NCBI GenBank assembly: GCA_963718375.1
Contig: CAVQZD010000005.1
Location: 1,296,000-1,359,999 of the forward strand
Source of the DNA: RBG-16-64-13 sp963718375
Lineage (GTDB): Bacteria > Actinomycetota > Thermoleophilia > RBG-16-64-13
DNA: 64,000 bases
Reading direction: 5' to 3'
A model generated the notes under the pieces. The model saw nothing but the letters and a program-made list of their open reading frames with translations, was not told the origin of the DNA and did not search any database. Below are positions 43,825 through 51,032 of the stretch, piece by piece; position 1 is the first letter of the stretch; each line of letters opens with the position of its first letter. Made by a program: the position numbers and the translations under genes.

Positions 43825-44219
43825 CCGGTGACTCGCCCTTCTTCTTGGGGCCCGCCAAGAGAGGCCTTGCGAAAAACCTCCACCATCTTCTCCTTGACCG
43901 CTCCTAAGCCGCCCGTCTCCATTAGCTCTATCATCGGTGTCCGCGCGACGAACACCAAGTCCATATCGCCCGATAGCGAATCGCTGCATGCCCTGTACCC
44001 CTCACGCAGCACTCGCTTTATCCCGTTCCTCTCGACCGCGCCACCGAGCCGCTTCGACACCGAGAACCCCACCCGCGGCCCCTCGACAGTCTCGGCGCCG
44101 CTCACCTCGGGTCGCTCAAAATAGTATAGGACTAGGTACCTGTTCGCGACACTCCGCCCCGCCCGATATGCACGGGTGAAGTCGTCAGAGCGCGTCAGTC
44201 GGCCTCGAGACCGATTCAC
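43821..44219 (-). CDS. rnpA: Ribonuclease P protein component
   Basis: A 132-residue protein subunit of RNase P, which matures tRNA 5' ends. RLTRSDDFTRAYRAG at the start and GFSVSKRLGGAVERNGIKRV with the RNR-like basic helix are family blocks. It lies 5 bp after rpmH, as in most bacteria, and overlaps yidD by 4 bp. The C-terminal 15 residues are a non-conserved tail. Confidence 0.94.
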   Translation of the reverse strand: MNRSRGRLTRSDDFTRAYRAGRSVANRYLVLYYFERPEVSGAETVEGPRVGFSVSKRLGGAVERNGIKRVLREGYRACSDSLSGDMDLVFVARTPMIELMETGGLGAVKEKMVEVFRKASLGGPQEEGRVTG

Positions 44220-44224
44220 CGTTG

Positions 44225-44359
44225 CTACGCAGACAGTCGCTTGCGACCCTTCAAACGTCTGCGCTTGATGACGGCCCGGCCCGCGCGCGTGCTCATACGC
44301 TCCCGGAAGCCGTGTGTCTTTTTGCGCTTACGCTTGTTGGGTTGGTACGTCCTCTTCAT
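44225..44359 (-). CDS. rpmH: 50S ribosomal protein L34
   Basis: A 44-residue L34, too short for many gene callers but unmistakable: MKRTYQPNKRKRKKTHGFRE then MSTRAGRAVIKRRRLKGRKR. A GAGGGAAT ribosome site precedes the ATG. It is the first gene of the minus-strand rpmH-rnpA-yidD-yidC-jag cluster and has its own strong promoter. Confidence 0.97.
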   Translation of the reverse strand: MKRTYQPNKRKRKKTHGFRERMSTRAGRAVIKRRRLKGRKRLSA

Positions 44360-44460
44360 ATTCCCTCACTTGATTCGGGACGACAGCACGGTCGCGAACA
44401 ATCATGCCGCGTACCAGTGCGCTAGAAGTGCGGTCATTCCGCTACACAGCCGAGCGCCGC

Positions 44461-44490
44461 AGTATACCAACTGGCGCAACCGGCCGTCAA
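44461..44490 (-). promoter_or_regulatory. Promoter of the rpmH operon
   Basis: On the minus strand TTGACG (44490-44485) and TATACT (44466-44461) are separated by 18 bp, each one or two bases from the sigma-A consensus. Transcription would start near 44454, giving a leader of about 95 nt before rpmH. It faces away from the origin region. Confidence 0.75.
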
Positions 44491-45115
44491 ACAAGCGACC
44501 CGTGGTACACCCGTGGCATCGCCCACCCAGGCGCTCCCGCTCCAAGCGTACACAGCCTGCTGTGGATACTGTGGATAGACCAAGGTGGGCCCCCTGACCA
44601 TGCCCTAAGCCTGCCCACAGGCTGTGGAACCGGCCCGCCGCCCGGCCGCCACGGGCGCACCCTGAGCGCCGATCCCGCTGCACCAAGTGCCGGACCGATC
44701 ACCGTTCTCCCCCGAATCGACCTTCTCGGGCGTCTGCCACGTGGCGCCCTCACCACCAGAATCCCCGTGAACAAGCCAGATTCTCCTCCGCTTCACCTCC
44801 CACGAAATCTCTTTCCCCATTTTCAACAGAAAAGCGGGTGTATGCGAGCTTCGCGTTCCATCGTTCTCCCCCTTTTGCACAGGTGTGCATAGACCTGTGG
44901 ATAATCCTGCGCTTTTGCCTGCAAACTGGTAGTCCCAACACCCGGCACGCCCAACGGCCCGGGACGCTTCCTAGCCTAAAGCATTGCTCTTTCCGGACTT
45001 GCCCGACCCGCAGGGCTGTGGAAAAAGCGTCCTGACCTGGGTACAATGGCGCGGGGCTTCCGACACGTTTCCGGCACGCACGCGCTCAGTCGATCAAAGA
45101 GGACGCCGTCGCCCT
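44491..45115. other. Putative oriC, upstream part: DnaA-box cluster
   Basis: No credible gene is seen in this gap, which runs from the rpmH promoter to the next start codon. It holds DnaA boxes reading TGTGGAT-type on the plus strand: TGTGGATAC 44561-44569 and TGTGGATAG 44570-44578 (directly adjacent), TGTGGATAA 44896-44904 (perfect), TGTGGAAAA 45017-45025, and a weaker TGTGCATAG 44884-44892. TTTTCAACA (44820-44828) and TTTTGCACA (44873-44881) are weaker boxes on the other strand. TACAAT at 45042-45047 looks like a -10 for the following operon and lies 16 bp after a DnaA box. Confidence 0.7.
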
Positions 45116-45910
45116 GTGACAGCTAAAGGTCCAACTCGTTCTTCCACCCCCGCTCCCTCTACCCCGGATGCTCCTGGCTTCGGGGAGGGGCAAGGGGACC
45201 CTCCGCGCATAGCTGTCTACACAGAGCCACACTCTCCACCTGTGGTATTCCCCATGCCCGCGCCTCCTAGCGGCGCCGCCTCGCTACCCGATCTCATCGA
45301 GGGGATGGCGGCCCGCGCCCACACGCTCGCCCAGGAGCAGGGGGGCCAGATGCCCCTGGGGGTCTTCAGAGAACTCATCGCCAACTTGGTCCATGCCTCC
45401 TTCTCGGATGTCATAGTGACTATTCTGGACGGCGGCAACACTGTGCGTGTAAGTGACAGGGGCCCCGGTATCCCCGACAAGCAGGCGGCCTTGCGGGCCG
45501 GCTTCACCTCAGCAGACTCCTCAGTCAGGCAATACATCCGCGGAGTGGGCTCGGGCTTCTCCGTAGTCATCGAGATGCTGAGCAGCATGGATGGCTCGCT
45601 CGAGATAGAGGATAACCTGGGTCGCGGCACCGTCGTCACCGCCCGGCTGCCCTCGCCCGACGAGAACTCTCTCGCGCCCACCGCGCTCCCGTCCTATAAT
45701 CTCCCGGAGAGGCAACTCAAGACTCTGCTCTTGACGGTGGAGTTGGCTCCCGTGGGTCCGACTCAGGTCGCCCGGGAGTTGGGGGTGTCCACGTCGACGG
45801 CTTACCGCGACCTCGTCTCCCTCGAAGAGGCAGGCTACGTGGCGTCGGCAGACTCCGGCCATCGTTCGGTCACCGATCAAGGGCTGGCCTACTTGACCAG
45901 CGTTATCTAG
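45116..45910 (+). CDS. GHKL-type ATPase domain fused to helix-turn-helix, upstream of dnaA
   Basis: A 264-residue protein. Residues 1-55 are Pro/Ser rich. Residues about 80-180 form a HATPase_c (GHKL) domain: FRELIANLVH with the N-box Asn near 90, VSDRGPGIPDKQA (G1 Asp near 114), RGVGSGFSVV (G2) and GTVVTARLP. Residues about 212-245 form an HTH of the GntR/MarR-like type (GPTQVARELGVSTSTAYRDL). The combination resembles anti-sigma-factor kinases (SpoIIAB/RsbW) joined to a DNA-binding domain. The GTG start at 45116 is the best of several. It lies between the DnaA boxes and dnaA on the same strand and may control dnaA, but its substrate and target are unknown. Confidence 0.65.
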   Translation: MTAKGPTRSSTPAPSTPDAPGFGEGQGDPPRIAVYTEPHSPPVVFPMPAPPSGAASLPDLIEGMAARAHTLAQEQGGQMPLGVFRELIANLVHASFSDVIVTILDGGNTVRVSDRGPGIPDKQAALRAGFTSADSSVRQYIRGVGSGFSVVIEMLSSMDGSLEIEDNLGRGTVVTARLPSPDENSLAPTALPSYNLPERQLKTLLLTVELAPVGPTQVARELGVSTSTAYRDLVSLEEAGYVASADSGHRSVTDQGLAYLTSVI

Positions 45911-45979
45911 TTGTATGACGCTTCCCCTCGTGGCACCATCCACGCAGGGGCGACGGCTGCAAAGGGGCGGGGAGGACTA

Positions 45980-47473
45980 GTGGAGAGAAGAAGCGGCGAC
46001 CCCATCTGGGAACAGGCTCTAGACCTCATCGCCGCCCAGGTGAACGAGGGGACCTTTCGCATCTGGTTCGAACCTACCGTTGGTCTGGGTCTCGCCGACG
46101 GCACCTACTCGGTAGGGGTGGCCTCCGACTTCGCCCGTGACTGGATAGACTCCAGGTTTCGCACACTGATATCCGACGCGATCTCACAGGTCGTCGGAGA
46201 GCCCACTGCCTTTGAGATCGTGGTGTCACCCTTGTTGGCCCACCCACCACAACAAGACGCCCTTAAGGCCGCGCCCGTCCGTGACTCCGGCAACGAAGCC
46301 GGCTCGGCCGCGCCTGGGCCCGCGGGTCACATACCCCTCCCCCGTCCTGCTCCCTCCAAACGGACCCATGTTCCCGTCGCGCCTCACGCCGAGGTCCCCG
46401 CGTCAGCGCCTGGCTCCTCTGCGGCACAAGGCGATCCTATACTGGCGGCCGGGCTCATGGCCAAGAACACTTTCGACTCCTTCGTGGTCGGCCAGTCTAA
46501 CCGTTTCGCCCACGCCGCCGCGCTCTCTGCCGCAGAGCAACCTGGCACCCAGTACAACCCACTCTTCATCTATGGCGGAGTGGGGCTGGGCAAGACCCAC
46601 TTGCTCCAAGCCGTCGGCAACTACGCTCTCCGCAACCACACCGACCTCAAAGTGAAGTGCCTCTCCATCGAGACCTTCACCAACGACTTCATCAACTCTC
46701 TCCGTGACGACAGCATCGAAGGCTTCAAGAACCGATACCGCACAATCGATGTACTACTCATCGACGATATACAGTTCTTGCAGAAGAAGGAACAGACCCA
46801 AGAGGAGTTCTTTCACACCTTCAATGCCCTCTACGACGCGCAGAAGCAGATAGTCATCACCTCGGATCGTCCACCCAAGGGACTCGCCGCTCTTGAGGAC
46901 CGCTTGGTTTCCAGGTTCGAGTGGGGGCTGACCACAGATATCCAACCCCCCGATCTTGAGACTCGCGTCGCGATCCTCCGCAGGAAGGTGCGAGCCGACG
47001 GCATCACTTTGGCAGACGAGGATGTGCTTACCCTGATCGCTTCCCGAGTGCCGACTAACATCCGCGAACTTGAGGGGTGTCTCACCCGGGTGGTCGCTTT
47101 CGCTTCCTTCACCAAGCGACCGATCGATGTGTCGCTGGCGACCGAGGTCCTTAAGGACATACCAGAGACCCCCGCCTCAAGAGTCACTATCGATATGATC
47201 CTGTCCGCCGTGGCGGAAGCCACCGGTGTGTCAATCACAGAGATGACGGGGGACAAGCGCTCACGTTCCGTTGTCGAGGGTCGCCATTTGGCCATGTATC
47301 TAGCGCGGGAGTTGACCGACGCGAGCCTCCCCAAAATAGGTGACCGCATCGGTGGCCGAGACCACACCACCGTGCTTCATGCTGTCGAGAAGATCACGAG
47401 ACTACTCCGCGAAGACCGGGACATGTACAACCGAGTCCAGCGACTGACCACCAAGATCAAGAGCACGAGATGA
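45980..47473 (+). CDS. dnaA: Chromosomal replication initiator protein DnaA
   Basis: A 497-residue initiator that binds DnaA boxes and melts the origin. Domain I covers residues 1-80, an Ala/Pro-rich linker about 85-150, and the AAA+ domain about 155-370 (Walker A GGVGLGKTHLLQAVGNYA, then VLLIDDIQFLQKK). Domain IV binds DNA with GRDHTTVLHAVEKI. The frame is open back to 45911, but the GTG at 45980 with GGGGAGGA upstream gives a normal N-terminus (ERRSGDPIWEQALDLIAAQV). Confidence 0.96.
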   Translation: MERRSGDPIWEQALDLIAAQVNEGTFRIWFEPTVGLGLADGTYSVGVASDFARDWIDSRFRTLISDAISQVVGEPTAFEIVVSPLLAHPPQQDALKAAPVRDSGNEAGSAAPGPAGHIPLPRPAPSKRTHVPVAPHAEVPASAPGSSAAQGDPILAAGLMAKNTFDSFVVGQSNRFAHAAALSAAEQPGTQYNPLFIYGGVGLGKTHLLQAVGNYALRNHTDLKVKCLSIETFTNDFINSLRDDSIEGFKNRYRTIDVLLIDDIQFLQKKEQTQEEFFHTFNALYDAQKQIVITSDRPPKGLAALEDRLVSRFEWGLTTDIQPPDLETRVAILRRKVRADGITLADEDVLTLIASRVPTNIRELEGCLTRVVAFASFTKRPIDVSLATEVLKDIPETPASRVTIDMILSAVAEATGVSITEMTGDKRSRSVVEGRHLAMYLARELTDASLPKIGDRIGGRDHTTVLHAVEKITRLLREDRDMYNRVQRLTTKIKSTR

Positions 47474-47753
47474 TCGGTTTCCCACAGCCCCCTGTAGAAA
47501 GCCGGTGGACCGCCTGTTCAAACAGTCGTCGTCTTCTCCCTCTTGGCGGTTCCCCCGCTGTTTGCGTTGGGCTCTCCCCAGTCTCTGCACACCCCTTCCC
47601 CCAACGCCGCTGGCCCTTCTTCGCTCCCACGGTCATGTCTCCTGACTCTCCACATCTTCCACAACCCCTATTACACCGACTATATTCTTTTCTAAAGATT
47701 AATAATGATAGTAGCGACAGACGCTCCACCCACCGCAACACCGAGGAGTCCTG
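47474..47753. other. Putative oriC, downstream part: unwinding region between dnaA and dnaN
   Basis: This 280-bp gap holds three weaker DnaA boxes (TTTCCCACA 47478-47486, CTCTCCACA 47646-47654, TCTTCCACA 47655-47663; 7 of 9 matches each). They are followed by an AT-rich stretch, 47681-47714, starting TATATTCTTTTCTAAAG. It contains TAATAATGATAGTAG (47700-47714), a run of TAA/TGA/TAG trinucleotides that resembles the DnaA-trio element near which DnaA melts DNA. A TATATT -10-like box lies at its left edge. This is the position of oriC in many Actinobacteria. Confidence 0.6.
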
Positions 47754-48857
47754 ATGAGACTTATCACCACTAAGCAAGCACTCGTCGACTGTCTTGGCAT
47801 CGTGAGCAAGGCGGTGTCGTCGCGCACGTCGATCCAAGTCTTGTCTGGTGTGCTGCTCGAGGCGAGCGAAGAAGGCATCGTCTTGTCTGCGACCGATATG
47901 GAGATATCTATTAGAGCTCCATTGCTGGGCAGGGTGGAGAGACCAGGGTCTCTTGTGGTGCCGGCGCGCATAGCCGCGGACGTCGCGCGCAGCCTCCCAA
48001 CGGGGGACGTGACTCTCGAACAAGCGCCGGGGGACGCCCAGATGGAGATCACAGCGGGAGGGTCGGTCTTTGATCTCCACTCGTTGCCTTCGACAGACTT
48101 CCCGCAACTTCCAGTGTGTGTTGGCGAAAGGTTCACGGTGGACAAGGCGGCTTTCACCGAGACCGTGGATCACGTGGCCCCTTCGGCCTCTCGCGACGAG
48201 ACCAGGCCGGTCTTGACGGGCGTGCTCATCCAATTCACCAAGACCTCAGTACGCATGGTGGCCACCGACAGTTATCGATTGAGCGTGAAGGAGACCCCAC
48301 TCCAGTCCTCCGTTGCCTCGTCGGTCGAGGTGATAATCCCGGCGCGCACCCTCATGGAGCTCTCTCGCATAGCCGCCGGCGCGCCCGACGACACCATCAG
48401 CATCTTGCCCACGGAGAATCAGATCCTCTTCGAAGTAGCGGGCATCTCCTTGGTGTCTCGTCTCATCGACGGCCAATTTCCCAACTACAGACAACTCATC
48501 CCAGAGACTTTCGATCACGAGGTCGCAGTGGATCACGATGAACTCTTGGAGGCCGTCAGACGCGTAGGCCTCTTGGCACAGAAGAACACACCGTTGCGTC
48601 TCCGCTTTGCAGACAACAGCCTTTCTGTATCCGCCGAGTCGCAAGATGTCGGCAAGGCGAAGGAAACCATCCCCATCCAATATGACGGCGAAGAGCTCGA
48701 GATCGGGTTCAACCCCGAATTCCTGGAAGCTGGAGTTGCGTCGGTCAAAGAATCCCCTGTGTACCTGCGGTTCATAAGTCCGCTGCGGCCTGGTCTTCTG
48801 AAGGGGGTCGAGGAAGACTTCCTGTACTTGGTGATGCCCATTCGACTGAACGACTGA
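47754..48857 (+). CDS. dnaN: DNA polymerase III subunit beta (sliding clamp)
   Basis: A 367-residue clamp that tethers polymerase to DNA. Three repeated clamp folds cover about 1-120, 125-245 and 250-367. RPVLTGVLIQFTKTSVRMVA and TDSYRLS lie in the middle and the C-terminus ends YLVMPIRLND, the typical MP-R motif. The ATG has GAGGAG upstream. Confidence 0.95.
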   Translation: MRLITTKQALVDCLGIVSKAVSSRTSIQVLSGVLLEASEEGIVLSATDMEISIRAPLLGRVERPGSLVVPARIAADVARSLPTGDVTLEQAPGDAQMEITAGGSVFDLHSLPSTDFPQLPVCVGERFTVDKAAFTETVDHVAPSASRDETRPVLTGVLIQFTKTSVRMVATDSYRLSVKETPLQSSVASSVEVIIPARTLMELSRIAAGAPDDTISILPTENQILFEVAGISLVSRLIDGQFPNYRQLIPETFDHEVAVDHDELLEAVRRVGLLAQKNTPLRLRFADNSLSVSAESQDVGKAKETIPIQYDGEELEIGFNPEFLEAGVASVKESPVYLRFISPLRPGLLKGVEEDFLYLVMPIRLND

Positions 48858-48858
48858 T

Positions 48859-49134
48859 ATGCCGGCCACTGCCGATCACCCGTCGGCAGCACAGTTGCCC
48901 GAACCGGTGACCGCCCGCCTGCCCATCACCCTCGGGCAGTATCTGAAGCTGGCTGGTATCACAGCAACAGGAGGCGAGGCGAAGTACCTTATCGTCTCCG
49001 GGCAAGTGGTCGTGAACGGCGTGAAAGAGACGAGGAGGGGGCGCCATCTCGAGGTGGGTGACACCGTAGGCGTCGCGGGTAAGACGACCACCGTCGTCGC
49101 TGGGCCCACCGCCGAAACCTCGCCACCGGCCTAG
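48859..49134 (+). CDS. S4-domain RNA-binding protein (YaaA/RlbA type)
   Basis: A 91-residue protein whose middle (ITLGQYLKLAGITATGGEAK then VSGQVVVNGVKETRRGR) is an S4 RNA-binding domain. It is the small S4 gene found between dnaN and recF in Gram-positive bacteria. Its cellular role is unsettled, with proposed roles in ribosome assembly or recF expression. It starts 1 bp after the dnaN stop. Confidence 0.88.
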   Translation: MPATADHPSAAQLPEPVTARLPITLGQYLKLAGITATGGEAKYLIVSGQVVVNGVKETRRGRHLEVGDTVGVAGKTTTVVAGPTAETSPPA

Positions 49135-49142
49135 AGACACCC

Positions 49143-50240
49143 ATGCTCGTCCGACGCCTTGCCCTCACCAACCTCCGCAGTCGTCCGACGCTCTCGGTGG
49201 ACCTCAGACCCGGGGTCAACATCTTGGTGGGGCCCAACGGAGCCGGAAAGACAACGGTGCTCGAGGCGCTCGCGTTGGCGTTACACGGCGAGCCCCTCAG
49301 GGGCGGCTCGGTGCGCGACCTGATCACCCACGGCTCGGACCACCTACGTGTGGAAGCCGAACTTGACGGGGAAGGTGCGTCAGTCGTGGCAGCCGTTGCG
49401 CATTCGCGGGACGGCGAGAAACGGGCGACGGCCGACGGAGCGGTGCTGGCTGACTTCGTGCGTTGGCGCGATGCTCTGCCGGTGCGCACGTTCGTGCCCG
49501 ACGACCTTCGTCTCATCAAAGGCAGCCCACGCCGGCGCAGGGTGTACCTCGACGCATTGGCGGCAAGGCAAGACCCTGAGTACACAGACCTACTCAGGCA
49601 GTACGAGGAAGCGCTCACACAGCGCAACGTGCTGCTCCGCATCACTCGGCAAAGCGGCCAAGACTCTGAGTTCGGGCCCTGGGAGGAGATCCTGGCGCAG
49701 ACCGGCTCGGTGGTGGGTGAGCGCAGGGCGCAGGCTCTAGCCGGCTTCATCGGCCTGTTTCAAGAGATGCATGAGGACCTGACCGGGGAGCCCCTGGACT
49801 CGTTCCGCCTCACATACAGGACCAATGTCTCCGGCATCGGTGCGGAGGCGTACGGGGCCCGGCTCGAAGAGAGCAGGAAGGCCGATCGACAGCGCACCTA
49901 TACTCATCTCGGACCACACCGGGATGACTTCCGACTGATGCGGGGAGAACTGGACATGCGCGATTGCGCCTCCCAGGGCGAGCAGCGCGCGGCGCTGCTG
50001 ACACTCGTGCTGGCCGAGTGGGACTACCTGCGCACCACGGGCCCGGCCCCTCTGCTGCTACTCGATGATGTTATGAGCGAGCTGGACGAGGAGCGTCGCC
50101 GAGCTCTGCTGCGCATCGTAGGGCGGGGCGGGCAAGTGCTGGTCACCGCCACCGATCTCAGCTACTTCTCACCATCTGAGTTGGAGAAAGCCACGGTGAT
50201 AGAGCTGACGACGGGAGGGGATCCGCTTGCCCGACCCTGA
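49143..50240 (+). CDS. recF: DNA replication and repair protein RecF
   Basis: A 365-residue SMC-like ATPase that helps load RecA at ssDNA gaps. The Walker A motif GPNGAGKTTVLEALALAL is near residue 30, the ABC signature ASQGEQRAALLTLVLAEW near 278, and Walker B LLLLDDVMSELDEERRRALL near 303. It overlaps the next gene by 14 bp. Confidence 0.95.
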   Translation: MLVRRLALTNLRSRPTLSVDLRPGVNILVGPNGAGKTTVLEALALALHGEPLRGGSVRDLITHGSDHLRVEAELDGEGASVVAAVAHSRDGEKRATADGAVLADFVRWRDALPVRTFVPDDLRLIKGSPRRRRVYLDALAARQDPEYTDLLRQYEEALTQRNVLLRITRQSGQDSEFGPWEEILAQTGSVVGERRAQALAGFIGLFQEMHEDLTGEPLDSFRLTYRTNVSGIGAEAYGARLEESRKADRQRTYTHLGPHRDDFRLMRGELDMRDCASQGEQRAALLTLVLAEWDYLRTTGPAPLLLLDDVMSELDEERRRALLRIVGRGGQVLVTATDLSYFSPSELEKATVIELTTGGDPLARP

Positions 50241-50787
50241 AGACTTCGATCGCTTGGGTGACCTGTTGGGCGGCGTCTGCGAAGCCGCCGCTCCCACGTC
50301 GAAGTCAAACTCGGCGTCGGCGTCATCTTCGACTCAGAGAGCGGCGAACGGCGTGGCCCGGGCTTTGGCGTCGGCGTGGCCCGAGATAGCGGGGGCTGAG
50401 GTCGCCGCCAACGCTTCGCCGGTCCAGTTGAAGAACGGCAGACTCACGGTAAGCACTTCGTCCAGTGTCTGGGCTGACACGCTCATATACATGAGCGCGG
50501 ATCTGACCTCCCGTCTTAATGAACGCCTGGGTTCGGAGGTGGTGACTCAGATGGTCTTCCGCCACGCCGGCTGGGAGGAGCGCCCGCGCCAAGAGGCGCC
50601 CGAGAAGGACCACCGCGACGGAGAACGGACGATGGCCGGGACAGGGCCGAGCGGACGGCTCTCCGTCGAACAAGAGGAGGCCTTGGCCGGTGTCGAGGCG
50701 CTGGACCTACCCCCCGAGATACGGGAGAGCGTCACTCGGGCGATGCGCGCTTCTTTTGCCCGCAACCATAGAGATTCTGTTCGCTGA
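50227..50787 (+). CDS. dciA: DUF721/DciA-family replicative helicase operator
   Basis: A 186-residue protein with a DUF721 core near residues 35-120 (ARALASAWPEIAGAEVAANA, then LTVSTSSSVWADTLIYMSAD). Family members (DciA) recruit DnaB helicase in bacteria lacking DnaC or DnaI. The N-terminus is Ser/Ala rich and the C-terminal part acidic, as in actinobacterial homologues. It starts at a TTG with GGGAGGGG upstream, inside the recF end, and precedes gyrB. Confidence 0.85.
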   Translation: MPDPEDFDRLGDLLGGVCEAAAPTSKSNSASASSSTQRAANGVARALASAWPEIAGAEVAANASPVQLKNGRLTVSTSSSVWADTLIYMSADLTSRLNERLGSEVVTQMVFRHAGWEERPRQEAPEKDHRDGERTMAGTGPSGRLSVEQEEALAGVEALDLPPEIRESVTRAMRASFARNHRDSVR

Positions 50788-51032
50788 CAGCGTATTTTTG
50801 CGAGGCCGGGCAGGGCACCGTTGTGGTATCATTGGGAGCGGCGTGGTTCGTGTTGTCTACGGCGACGGGCGGGCCTTTCTCCCTGCAATCTGGGAGCATT
50901 CCCCTGACCCACCGCGGAGACACATCCACGGGCGGGAAGCATGCATAAAAGGGGCTAGTCTGACCGCTGGTGGCAGCGTCGCACACACAGTGTGCGGCCC
51001 CCGGCGACAAGATGAGAAAGAGGCCGAGTAGT
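50788..51032 (+). promoter_or_regulatory. gyrB leader with candidate promoter and hairpin
   Basis: This 245-bp gap contains TGGTATCAT ending at 50832, an extended -10 element with no clear -35. A hairpin follows at 50980-50996: 7-bp stem CGCACAC/GTGTGCG around loop ACA. A leader of about 200 nt before gyrB would result. Supercoiling-sensitive regulation of gyrase genes is known elsewhere, but nothing here proves it. Confidence 0.4.

Noticed and set aside
43831..43989. Longer YidD start within rnpA
   Set aside because: Adds a non-conserved basic N-terminus; GTG 43824 overlaps the rnpA stop and gives normal YidD length.
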